Assembly (NCBI GenBank): GCA_013400155.1
Contig: VXBM01000096.1
Coordinates: 717,525 to 781,524 of the forward strand
Direction: 5' to 3'
DNA: 64,000 nucleotides
Source: Helopsaltes ochotensis
Lineage: Eukaryota > Chordata > Aves > Passeriformes > Locustellidae
The notes under the pieces are model-generated. The model worked only from the letters and a program-made list of their open reading frames with translations, was not told the origin of the DNA and did not search any database. Below, in pieces: positions 12,801 through 24,800 of this stretch (positions are counted from its first letter, which is position 1; the number at the start of each line of letters is the position of its first letter). The position numbers were made by a program, and so were the translations under genes.

Positions 12801-13672
12801 CTGGCTGTGAGCCAGCCGGCATAAGAGCCCTGTTTACAGAAATGATGCCTAGGTTAATATTGCAAAAGACTTCATCAAAGCCTGTAGTCGCTGCTGAAGC
12901 ATAAGGGTCTGATCGTGGGCCATGAGCTGACTGGGCTGCACACACAGGATGAACCGCAGCCACACGGTGCTGCCCTTCGTTTGACCAATTCTGGTCTCAG
13001 CCTGAGGTAAGAAATTAACTTTCTGTCACCATGGCATATTTGAAATAATGAGCCAAATCAAACTATTATTCATCTCTAAAGCTGCACACAAAACGTAAAT
13101 GCAGCTGTTGTTTTAGGGGGAAAACACTATTTGAGTGCTAAGTAAATATTGTGCTGTGCAGTGACCTTATGGGCACTTTTTCCGAGCTCACCCAGCTGCC
13201 AGAGATTATTATTTTATGCATGTTTATTCATGTGGAGAGGATGGGAAATGCTATTGCTATATGTTTTTTGCTGTTAATTTCAGAGAAATCCAAACTGGGA
13301 TCTCTCAGAAGCAGTTCTATATCCAGAGAGGTAAAGCAAAAGCCTACCTGCCATTACCAGATTCTAATTAATTAATGGCTTTTAAAATGTTTTTTCACCA
13401 CCAGCACTTTGTAGGTAGGTGTAGTTTTCCTGAAAGGTTCACACTGAGTTCTGTTGTGACATCAATTTTTATAGATGTCTATTTTACTTGGCATTTGCAG
13501 TTTTTCCTCCTCTGCACAAGGACTCAGTGACCTTAGCAATTGCCAGCAAGGGACTCCATATGATGAAAGCAGGTGAAAAGGAAAATAAGGGCGGAACTAG
13601 GTAAAGCCAATGCATATCTCAGAGGAGGTGTGGTCCTGTCCTCTGCCTGGCTGTGGTCACAGTCTTGTGAAA

Positions 13673-13679
13673 TATAAAA
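13673..13679 (+). promoter_or_regulatory. SLC16A5: TATA box, candidate SLC16A5 promoter
   Basis: TATAAAA, 251 bases upstream of the SLC16A5 ATG. It would place a start site near 13703 and a 220-base 5'UTR with two upstream ATGs (13754 and 13869). No CpG island here, unlike the other promoters in the window, which suits a tissue-restricted gene. An upstream non-coding exon cannot be excluded. Confidence 0.45.
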
Positions 13680-13923
13680 GGAGAAGGCAGTGGTTTCTTA
13701 AACGATCTGGTGCCAGGATCCTGTAGCAAGAAAGAAGGGAGGTGCTGGAAGAAATGCAGAGCAAGTCAAGAGTGTCAGCTGGGAAAGCTGTGGGACACAC
13801 TGGTGCTCTGAGCCTCAGGAATACCATCAGCTCTTCCCTGAAGGCCTGTTCGCTGGGCTGCAGGTTGCATGGTAGCTGTACTCCCTTCCCCAGCAGGCTG
13901 GCTTAGAGGAGAACGGAGCTATC

Positions 13924-16900
13924 ATGTCCCAAGGAGAAGCAGCAGGATGCGGCACTGCCAAGCCCCAGGACCAGGGATGGGCATGGATGGTCCTGCTGGC
14001 TGCGGTGGTGCTGCAGGGGCTGACGCTGGGCTTTCCCTCCTGCATCGGTGTCTTCTTCAAGGACCTCCAGCACGAGTTCCAGGCCAGCAACAGCCAGACG
14101 TCATGGTTCCCATCCATCATGGTGGCCGTGCTGCACGGAGGGGGTGAGTGATGGCAGGGAATGGCCTCCTCCACTTCCTGCCCTTGTGCTGCTGGTGGGG
14201 GGATGTAATGAGGATACTTTTCGAATTTCATTAAGGCGGGTGGTGGAAGGGACTGGGAGGTCCAAGTAGAGTGGCCGTTTGGCAGTACACAACATCTCCA
14301 AGCCACTTGGATCCCACGGTCCAAAGCTAAATATCCAGAGTCCATGCTCCCTTTTGTCACTCTCAGAGTCAGCCAAGACCCTGGGTCAAAGAAGGCAAAT
14401 CCCTTTCTCAGCCCAGTTTTTCCAGATCGGCAAGAACATAGTTATTTCTCACAGAAGCTCTTTGAATAAGCCAGCACACAGTGCTGGAGCTCTGGTGATT
14501 TCTTGGTTCATCTTGTCCACGAGAGCACATCTCCTTCCAAGTTCCACATGACAGCTCCATTCTTTGTGGCTGAAGAGATTCCAAAAGCTGAGCTCCTCAG
14601 AGCTGCCAGCTGAAGCAAAGCCTTGAAAGCAGCTCCTTGGGCGGTGGCACGGAGTGCACACCTACACAGGCTTCAGGGTGGACGTGAGCAGGGCTGGATC
14701 AGTGTAGAATGTGGGTCAGGCAGCACCCTCCGGCTGCAGGAGTGGAAGGAGCATTGCGCTCTGTGGATAGTGGAGTGAATCACTGGTTTTCCCCTTGAAA
14801 TAAAATATGGGAGCGCACAGGGCAGTGGTCCCAAATTTCACATGCAGATGTAGGGATTCTTTTCTCTTTTTGCAGAGAGAAAACCAAATTGCCAGCAGCT
14901 TAAGGACTTCCCAATGTCTGTGCTTTGTGACACAAAATCTTTGTGTACAAATCTTTATTTAATTATTTATTATTTAAATTAAGCACTCTGTGCTTATTTG
15001 ATAAACAGCCAACCCAAACCCTACCAGCCAACAGAAGGAAAGTTCTCAGTGTTGCCCATGTATCCGAGCTTCTCCCTGAGTTCATACCTGCTCCCTTCAA
15101 ATGCTGGTGAAAGTTGATACTACGTTATAAAAGGAAAAAAAAACAACAAACCCAGCCCTGAGTCACGCTGATGCTGAAGGCCATGGCAGGTTCAGTCTGT
15201 CCCACGCAGGATATGGCTGGCAGCCACCCGCATGGAACTGAGAGTTGCATGTTAGCAGAAACAGCTGGGTCTAGAATATCAAGGTGCAAATGGAAAAAGA
15301 TGTCAAGGAAAGTGACAAAAGGAGGACTCATGACTGAGAGAGAGCAAAAATAGAGCAGTATCCTCAGGGCTTGGAATTTGGAAGCTGTTGGGCATTCCCC
15401 ATCCTGCTTTGCAGTCCCAGTGATCCTTCTGTGACTAGTGGGAAGGATGCAACTGGAACCTGCTGGCACTGGGATACGGTCTCAGAAACAGCTTGGTCCC
15501 AGCATGTCCAGGAGGGACAACTCTGGCGGTATCTGCAAGAATGTCAATGTCAATCTTTAATGAAGTAATTGTTGTGTAGGAGGCTAGAACCACAGTAAAA
15601 GGTAATACAAAGCCAATACATAGATCCAAAAGTTATAAATTAGATAAGGAAATAATAGCTTTGTGTTGATATTCACAATAGAATTTGTCAGGGCACTGCC
15701 AGAGAGTTGTACTTTGCTTGCCAGTTATGTCTCCTATTGCAGGGTGTTACAGCACAGGAGGGCTTGTTCTTGTCCCGCAGTAGCATGAGGCAGCAGTAAC
15801 ATAAACCAGAAGGAAAAAACAATAAAATAAACAGAGATCAAAGCCTTCTTTTCAAGTCCAGCAATGGCTTTTGCTGCAACTTCTGACCTATTTTGTAGGG
15901 GGCCAGGCTTTACTTGATTCAAGTTCTCCTTTACATCCATCATTTCAGCACTTAATTCTTTCCCAAAATTGCATGCTGCTGTCACCAGTATCCCTTAGAG
16001 GTGCCACTCTCTTTTCTTCACCTTTATTCTTCTTAATTCAGAGGAATTGAAGGAGAAAAGAATTATTTGCTGCAAAAATTGGAAGAGGAAGGGATATGGG
16101 CAGAGCAGCCAGTGCTGGGAGAAGGTTCCATGCAGGAGAGCTATGGAAGGAAATGGGGAAGGGCACTGGGCAAACAACAGCTCATAACTCAGCCAAACAT
16201 ATCCCATTATCGGTGCTATGTTCCTAGGTAAAGCCATTAACGATTATTTTGTTATAAGATAATTTGAGAGACCTCAGGGTCCTACATCGGTCTCCAAAAG
16301 GGGATTTTGGGCCCTTACAGGTTCCTTCTCCTAGATATCCATGCACATGGAACACTCTGGACTAACTCATAAAAAAGCAGCACTTTTTGTTGATATTATT
16401 CTTGCACAAAAGCCCCAGGCGAGTGAGAAATAACATTTGAAACCCAGACAACAAGTAATCAGGATCATGAGTAACCAGTAATCATGAAAAACCCTTATGG
16501 TTTTTAGAGCCATTTTGTAGTGTTCAATTTATGCCTTCTTGAGCTAGTTAAACAGCAGTACCATCCTCAACGTTTTCAGCAGGAGGAAAAAGAATCCAGT
16601 CATATTTGCTGGACACTTTTTCAAAGGCCAGTGAAGTCTGAGGCAAAAATCTCCAAGCAGATCAAAATACAGACAGCTGCACTCCTAATTTTAATATTGT
16701 TTGACTGTTCACTTGACTGTGTGGATTTTATTTCAAGCCAGACATTGATTTAGGTCATTGTGAGAGTGGGATAGGACAGTCTGGATGGTCATGGGACAGA
16801 CAGAGATGAGAGATCTCTGGAGTCGAGGCTGGTCTTGGAGCATGTGGTTTATTGCATAGGGCGTGGGTGAAGGGGCCCTGCTAAGAGCTGCCAGCTGCAG

Positions 16901-19900
16901 CTCAGAGCAGGCCCGAGAGAGAGAGAGAGAGTGAAGACGATGAAGAGAAGAGCAAGAGAGCGAAGTTCCTGTTACAATACATTAAATCTTCTTCTATAAT
17001 GAATATGCTAATTTACACTAACCGATCTAGTACAAGATACAAATCCTATAGCATTTACATACAGCCTATAAGAATCATTACATTACCATACTGTGTTATA
17101 TTTTAAACCCTAAAAACTACTCTTTGGACCCTTCTTGCTGAGCTAGTAGGGTCTGCACTGACCCTTGGACTATTGGTAAGGAAAAAGGCATTGTTTAATC
17201 AAAGGGGATTACCTTTAGCTGGCCGTACTATTGTTTCCCAGTTGTTCAGTAACTAAGGCATCTTAGACACTGAAACTTGCTTTCAATTCTATTTCATTTA
17301 TAGGTTTCATATTCTCAAGACTTAAGCAGTCATATTTATAAGGTTTTCCTGTTTCATCTTCCCCAACAGGTCACAAATATGCCACAGGTTATATTCCCTA
17401 CACTGACTGACTCCTAATTCTGCATCTTACAGTAATTTTTGCATTTGCTTCAAAAACCTTAAATGTTCAGAATTGGGAAAAAGGTTAATAAAATCTGGAA
17501 AACCTTGAGGATCCTCAAGGGAACAGAAAAAGAAACTCTACCTTCAGATCCTCTCCTACCAGAGCATGCAGAGAGAAGCACCTTCCCACTGGTAGGCTGC
17601 AGGTGTGAACTAATCTCACCTTGCCCCAAAATGAAGGATGTTAAATGTCATTAACAAACAAGTAATTTATCACAACCTCATGGAATTCACCAGAAGTCCA
17701 TTTCCAAGGGTTTTAATGAAAATCCATCATATCCTACTGGATGGTCAAAATCCCAGCAGATCACAGACTTCCCCTCAGCCAACAAGCCGGCTGAGCACTT
17801 GGGAGGATCACGGAGTATGTTTTCTCTTCCCGTCTCCCCCACTACATTAAGCTGCTGGGACAACCCTCAGGGTCTCCAGACTACATCATTTGATAATTGC
17901 AGCAATCCAGCAGGTACAAAACACTTCCTTCCTCCTAACTGCTTCCCTTTTCCTTCTCTACTTCCAGGGCCCCTCTGCAGCATCCTGGTGAAGCGGTTTG
18001 GCTGCAGGTTTGTAGTGATGCTGGGAGGGCTGCTCAGCGGGCTGGGAATGGTGTCCAGCTCCTTCTGCAAGTCCATCAGCCAGCTGTACCTCACAGCTGG
18101 CCTCATCACTGGTATGTACTAGAGAGCAGGGAAACTCAGCTGCTGTGCTGGAGATGGGAAATGGGAGAGCCATAACTAAGTGGTCATATTTTTCCACTCA
18201 TCTGTGAAATAGGAGAACTCAACAGCCTCCCAGCACAGCAGAAATCCTACAGCCACTAGACTTGGCCTTCACACCCCTTTAGCACACACCTCACCCACTC
18301 AACCTCGCTGGAAAGTGCTTCTCTCTGGAAAAAATTACAGGTCTCCAGAGGATAAAACAGAAAAAAAGGATGTCTGTTCTTTTTAGTAGCTTCTCAGCCT
18401 TTTGTCTTTCAAGAAGGGAGGGGTTTTTTTTGTTGTTTTTCCAATCTTGGAACATAATGTGTTAGGACAATGTCCTTCCCAGGTTCCCTGGCCTTGTATT
18501 TCACCACTCCCTAACTGGGGGAGAATGGAGAAGCTTTGTCTAAAAAAAGACCCTCTTGATTTTGAACAGAAGTAACAGATGAGAACTTTTCCTTTCCAAA
18601 TATTTCTCCTATGTAACTGACATTCTACTCTTGGTTTTTAATAACACAGAGAAATTAATTCCTTACTCTGGAACCAATCCTGCTGGATCTTGCAAGTTAA
18701 GCAGTGGCCACTGCATAAAGAGAAAAACAAGCAACTCCCCAAGCCCTCATTAGGAAAGCAGCACTGCTTGTTGCCTGTGGTATAAACCCCAAGTTTTTAA
18801 TGAACAATTCCATAACAACTTTAGGAATTGCAGTGTGTCCCAGAAAAATGTCAGTTTAGATCAGTATATTTACTCTACCCAAGAACACAAATAGTTTAAT
18901 TTACACACAACATCCTTCTTCAACCCTGGTGTGGGATTTCTGAGTATTAATCAATCCCTGGGGGCTGTGTGGCCTGGCAGATCAGAAAATGCTTCAATGG
19001 CAGATGAAGTCATCTGTGGGTACACCCTGAGTCTGGGCCCTTTTCACCCTTTAAGACAACAAAGAAGAATCATTTATTCTCACCTTTAGGTCTGGGATCA
19101 TGTTTCAGCTTCCAGGCAGGAGTGACTGTGCTGGGCTACTATTTTGTACGGTGGCAAACACTGGCCAACGCTGTGGCCTCCACTGGTGTCTCCCTCGGTT
19201 TCACGCTGTGGCCTCTGCTGTCTCAATACTTGCTGGACGAGATGGGTTGGAGAAACACCTTCCTCATCTTTGGAGGAATACTACTGAACTGCTGTGTTTG
19301 TGGAGCCATTATGAGACCCATTCAACTGGCATCAGGGTCACTTCCACAGTCTGCCAAGCCCAAAGAGGAGCCAGGGAGTAGAGCAGAAGAGGCACAGCTG
19401 TCCAATGGAGCATCTTCTTACCACCCCACGTTCCAGCAGCACACCAGAAAGACAAAATGCTTCCAGATGCTGCAGAATTACCTGGCTTTTGACATCTTCT
19501 GTCAAAATAAAGGCTACCAGATTTACACTATTGGAGTGACCTGGATGATGATGGGGTTTGCCTTACCACATGTCTACCTTGTGCCTTATGCCATCCACAG
19601 TGGGGTGGAGGAACGCAAGGCAGCCCTCCTCATCTCCGTCATCGGGTTCATCAACATCTTCATCCGCCCTCTCACAGGGCTGGTCTCAGGACACAGAGTC
19701 TTCACAGGGAGACGCATCTACCTGTTCAGCCTGGCTGTGCTTCTCTGCGGGCTCAGCAATTTCATCTGTGTCATTTCAGCTGAGTTCAGTGTGCTCATCC
19801 TCTACTGCGTCATCCTCAGCATAGCCATGAGTGGCGTCGGGGCGCTCACCTTCCAGGTGCTGATGGATGTGGTAGATATGGACAGGTTCTCCAGTGCTCT

Positions 19901-21808
19901 AGGGCTCTTTACCATCCTAGAGAGCATCACCCTGCTCCTTGGGCCCCCCCTCACAGGTGAGAAAGGGTATGAAAGCTAGCTGGGGGAAAGGTGGTGGTTT
20001 GGAAACTGGTGACAAGTGTTTGGGAGCATCAAGAAGAGGAAGTAGGGAGTTTCCAGACCCATGGTGTAGGTGAGTTACACAAATGGAACAATATGAAAGG
20101 TAGGGTTGGAAAGGAATCATCAGCCTCTTCTGACTAATTCTGAAAGTAATTTCTGCAGCTGCATCAAGAGCAAACTGAAAAAATTACTCACTTCGTAAGT
20201 GATCTGATATGTATTAGAGCAATGACAGCTTTTTTTTCCAGTGGCAAAAAGCTGATAGGAATTACTATAAACTTTTTCACCATTTTGCCAGTTTTCATTG
20301 TTTTATCCATGAAGTCTCAAGGAATTGTAAACATCCCATTAAACAAATTATTTGTGTTCAAAATTATTATCAGTCCTACATTATTCAAAAGCCCCACAGT
20401 AAAAGCTTCTGTTCAATTTTCTTTCCAAGTTCTGGAGCATATTAATTTTTCTCTGGAGACAAGAAAAGATCTAGTTATGACTCTCAGTCCAATAAATTAT
20501 TCACAGTTCACTCCAAATGCCACTAAGTGACCTGTCCAAGACACCCCTGCTCCTGCAGTACAGCAGTAAATTCAAAAGACTAACAAATAACAAATGTCAG
20601 CTTGAGCATGTCAACCTCAGTTAAGGCTTTAGTTCTCCTCTCCAGACAATGAATTGTGGCTACTCAGCAGGAAAATTATGTCTGGTTCAATAATATGATG
20701 GTAACATGCAGTGTATTTCATGGTACTCCCTGGCATTAGCATGTCAGTCACTTTTCTCAAAGAGCAAAAAAGGTTCTTTCTTGGTCATCTCTGACAGGAG
20801 CAGCAGATGGGCAAAACAAAGCACAGTAAAAGCAGCTCCATTTCTGTTTATAGTCCTAAAATCTCCTACATAAAAGTACACTATGGAAAGAAACATCACC
20901 AATCTTGACTGAAAAATACAAGCAAATAAACATTATTCCAGTACTTCCACATTGATAAGCAGCCTATGGAAGGCATCATGTATTTGGCCTAAGTATCACT
21001 TTTCCATCTGTAATATTAGTGTTAAATTACTCCCTTGATATCCCACGCTTCTAAATGGTTTACATTCAGGTCACTTAATGTTAGTCATAATCTTGCTGTG
21101 CTGTGAATTTCCTTATCCCTCATTACACAGGATTAGAGATAAATGTTCAGTTTAGAGACCTTACTATGTGAATTTCTGAGCTATTTCTCTATCTAGTTGT
21201 TTTATTTTCTGCCCTAAGATGTAATAGGAGGGTCACTCATTCCAAAATCCACTGAGTGGCAGTGGCACAAGGGTCCTCTGCTGAGTAAATGAAATGAAGC
21301 AGCAGGTTGGGAAAAAATTAAAATTTCCTTTCTTTTCCGATTTCTCTGTGTATTGAGAAATGCTTTCTACAGAAGTATCACCTGACTTGTGACTACAAAT
21401 AACAAACTAAACAACCACTAGAATCCAGAGAAGAGAAGAGAACTTATCAGAGAATGCTTGTCTTGTGTATATGGCAGTTTGCTGAATGATTCAGGTTTAA
21501 CATTCATGTAAATGTATGCCTTTAGTGTGCCTCTTCTCTTTGGCTAAGCTATGACTTCTATTTCAGGTCTCCTGGTAGACATAACCAGTGATTACCACTA
21601 CATCTTCTACAACTCCAGCTTCTTCCTGATATCAGCTGCATTATTTATGGGGCTTAGCTTCTATGCTCTGGAAAAAAAAACCAAATTGAGAGAGACTTCC
21701 AAATCATGTTTGGACAATCCCTCCAGATATCAATACAGTGAAACGTCAACAGAACCAAAGGCTGAAAGTCAATCCCCTCCAGCAGTTGAGTACATCACGA
21801 GCATATGA
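13924..21808 (+). CDS. SLC16A5: monocarboxylate transporter 6 (SLC16A5/MCT6)
   Basis: A 12-helix major facilitator protein of the SLC16 family; human MCT6 transports drug-like organic anions at the plasma membrane rather than lactate. Four coding exons: 13924-14143, 17968-18111, 19090-19956 and 21567-21808. All three introns are phase 1 with GT-AG ends. The total is 490 aa, close to human MCT6 (about 505). TM1 carries the family motif as DQGWAW; TM5 carries YFVRWQTLANAVASTGVS. The long third exon includes the hydrophilic TM6-TM7 loop (about residues 198-245, rich in E, K and S). The C-terminal tail ends EYITSI. The start ATG has no in-frame alternative nearby. Intron 1 holds an antisense solo LTR. 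MCT6 is chosen over other MCTs by overall likeness and its place beside ARMC7. Confidence 0.93.
14144..17967 (+). other. SLC16A5: SLC16A5 intron 1
   Basis: A 3.8 kb intron with donor ggtgagtg and acceptor cttccag. It contains the solo LTR at 16792-17368. Minus-strand hydrophobic ORFs at 15125-15985 are of unclear meaning. Nothing else is recognised. Confidence 0.85.
16792..17368 (-). mobile_element. solo LTR of an endogenous retrovirus, 577 bp
   Basis: Bounded by TG...CA (TGGGACAG ... CCCCAACA) and flanked by an exact 5-bp duplication GGTCA (16787-16791 and 17369-17373). Read on the minus strand it begins TGTTGGGG, and has AATAAA (16848-16853 on +) about 55 bases before its end, as in a U3-R-U5 layout. 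A 5-bp duplication fits ERVL- or class I-like elements. No internal retroviral genes are present, so it is a recombined solo LTR. It lies antisense to SLC16A5. Confidence 0.8.
18112..19089 (+). other. SLC16A5: SLC16A5 intron 2
   Basis: Donor ggtatgta and acceptor cacctttag. I see no repeats or ORFs of note in it. Confidence 0.85.
19957..21566 (+). other. SLC16A5: SLC16A5 intron 3
   Basis: Donor ggtgagaa and acceptor tatttcag. AT-rich, with nothing recognised. Confidence 0.85.
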
Positions 21809-21809
21809 A

Positions 21810-21815
21810 AATAAA
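21810..21815 (+). terminator. SLC16A5: poly(A) hexamer immediately after the SLC16A5 stop
   Basis: AATAAA begins two bases after the TGA (21806-21808). If used, the 3'UTR would be only about 20-30 bases. Further AATAAA hexamers occur downstream (for example near 23677 and 24560), so the real end is uncertain. Confidence 0.3.
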
Positions 21816-24800
21816 GGGAGGAAAAGAGCAACACCATGAAGTAGTCTTTACAAAGCAACACATGGCCCAACACTCATGGCAGATGAGAAAAAAAGCAGTC
21901 TGCTTTCCACAGCTGTCATCTTACTTTTGCACTTCCACTCCACAGGACCTTGTCAGATTCCAGACCATGGGCGCAGCCCAGAGCCTAGCACCAGCCAAGG
22001 AGACAAAGCACAGAGATCTGAGGTCTCCTAAAGCAAGCCATGGGGTAACAGCCATGGGACTCAGCACCAGGAGACAAAAGCTGTGACAGTTAATTGGGTT
22101 AAGTCACCACCTTAAGAAGTCACTGGAATTTCACAAGCATATTCCAGTTTGAAGTGCTGGATGATGTATTAATGGGCAGTTCTTCACAAAGAAGTACTGT
22201 TCCCGCAACTGAATCTGCAATTTTGATGCACAGGCTTCCCATTTGCATCCCATGTTGAAGGTGGCAAGACAAACACCTTCCACAGGAAGTGTGTTATTAT
22301 TTTCCAGACCTCTAAATATTACACAAAAGCAGCTTTGTGGGTTGTAGAACTCAATCAAGTCGCTACTAAGATCAACTATTTCTCCTATGAACCATATACA
22401 GGAGTTCTTCCTGTCAAGGACAGTTTCAAAGTCTCAAAATTCAGCTGCAGAACCTCAAAAAAAAAACCCAAAAAACAACCCACCAAGCCTTGGAGTGCCT
22501 GTTTTCTATAACTACTGATTTCTCAAGTGCTGTTTAATATATCATAAAAGAGGATTCATGGCTCAAGTCAACACACTTCAGCATTAACTGGAACCCATTT
22601 GGGGCAGGGAGGGTGATATCAGACCTAAGAATAAGGATATGCATCCTTTTGTAGGGCAAAATTCAAAGCAAATGTAGTTCCTCTTTGAGGAGATCAGTTC
22701 AGCTCTTTAGACTTTTAAATTTAATTACATCAGCATTCTCATTATAGAGAACTTTGTACAAACATAACTTACATTTCTTATAAGCACAAGCAGAACTTAC
22801 AAAGAAATCTGTGGGGAAAGCATACTGAGAAAAGCCAGTGTTGCTGACTTTCTATGCATACAGCCTCGACTGTAATTTGCTTTCTCTGTCATGTTCCCAG
22901 GATTTAGGTTTGTCACTGCTCAGACGATGGCTGCAGCAGCCTCAGCATCAGCTCAAGATGCAAACTGTTCACATTCTGTATCATCCCTGATTCAACAGAC
23001 ATGGATAACAGCTCACGAAGCATGTGGATAACGATAACCCAGCACATCAGACCAATCAAAAAGTTGGAAGCACAAAATGGGAGTGAAATGGAAGAAGTAA
23101 CAGCTTTCAATGGAACTGCAGTGCCCGTCTAAGAATATCAAACTCAGCTGCAGTGCATATATGGAGAATTGTCCTATCAGATTCCTAGTGACAAACTCAC
23201 CATTTTCATTAGAGCTCCCCAAACAAAACAAACAAACAAACCAATTAAAAAAACCCACTCTGGATGAAACCACTGGAAAACTGACTCCAAGGTCTTCAGA
23301 GACTACGATGGCTTCACAGGGGGCTTTTATACAGAAGGGGCATCAACCCTTCAGAAAGGTTCCTGCTCCCACAGCTCAGTATCTTCTCCAATACTGCCCT
23401 GGGATTACGGACCCAGGAGGATTTGCATTTCCTGATCAACCTATACTTAAATAAGATGATTAGTGGGAGATAATACATATCTAATCTCTCATCACATGTG
23501 TTTATTAACTTATGTAATCCTTACATGGTCCATAACTATGAAGTAAACAGGGACTGGTGCTTCTCAGCTTACCAAAACAGACTGCTGTATATTCCTAGGA
23601 AAATGAGGGGGGTTTTCTCTCTCATAAAAAAAGCAATGAAAATGGATTAAGTCCTAAATCTCTTCTAGCTATTGCAAATAAACAATTAAGCAGCTGAACA
23701 GATTGCCACTTTCTCTGTAATTCTTAAATTTTAAATTCTGTTCATCTTTCTAGATTCCCTTTCTGTTTTCTTATGGAAATATGAGGTTATGTGGCCCTAG
23801 ATCCCACTGCTACAAATGTCCTGGGCAAAACGGGCAAGTATAGTGTAAGCTACAATCCACCAAAATTTCTCAGGATGCAAAGGTTAGGTATAGGAGCAAT
23901 GGAAGACACCTCCTGCATGGAGTCAATTGATCCATCTGTAACGCTTTCACCCTGGCTGCTTCAGAAAGAAGGAAATGTACAGGGCAAAATCAAAAAATCT
24001 TCACCAACTGAAGCTGACACAGAGATCAGCTCCTCCTACACCAAGGCAAAGATACCTGTTTTGATCATTTCTTGATTGCGCATAGCAGCGCAAGATAATT
24101 TAGGACAGAAGGTAAGGAGATTGCTTTTCAGAAGTGCTTTTTGATACTCTCAGACTCATCACTGGTGTCACTGGGACTTATTCGCAGGCACAGAGAGAAG
24201 TTTCTGGGAAGAAAAACAACCAATTCACAAACCCATTATTTTAATATTTCTCAACTTGCTGACTGAAACCTTTCTAATAGAATTCAAGCCTGAAAACAGA
24301 GTTGTCTCCCCTGCTTACTTTTCACAGACCCTTTAAAAGTAATTCACAACCCACAGCTTTGAAGCAAATCCTCAGCAGACAAAAAGTAACATTTTATGCT
24401 GTATTTCCACAAGTGAATAAGCTGAGTTTCCATAACAGAGAAAAGAACCCTCCTCCTCTCCTTTCCATGGGTCTCCTCTCCCATGTGTGTTTCCAACCTG
24501 AACTCCAAGCTGCCTTGAGCAGGAGCTTGGCAAAAGACAACAGGAGGAACCTGAGAGAATAATAAAGATTCCCCCTCAGAAGGATGCTACAGGTGCAGCA
24601 ACACTCCGTCCTTAGGAATCTTGGGGACCAAAATGAAAAGAAATCAATAAAAGTTCCCCTCATTAGTATAAGGTTTGCCTTTACACAAGGCAACCACAGC
24701 CCCACTGAAGCAGTTTCTTTAACAACTGCAGACAGTAAAATAACGCTGGCTTTAATTTAGGACAAACGCTAATGACTCAACCATCTCACAAATCTCTGAG

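Larger units (their letters stand above)
5271..13672. other. intergenic KCTD2 - SLC16A5, mostly featureless
   Basis: No recognised gene in 8.4 kb. It holds one CR1 fragment (about 10555-10665), a 34-bp T run (12767-12800) and minus-strand ORFs at 8395-8853 and 9171-9611, the second of which looks coding-like. The rest appears to be ordinary unique DNA. Confidence 0.6.

Noticed and set aside
13827..14360. 177-codon minus-strand frame over SLC16A5 exon 1
   Set aside because: It is the shadow of the real + strand exon.
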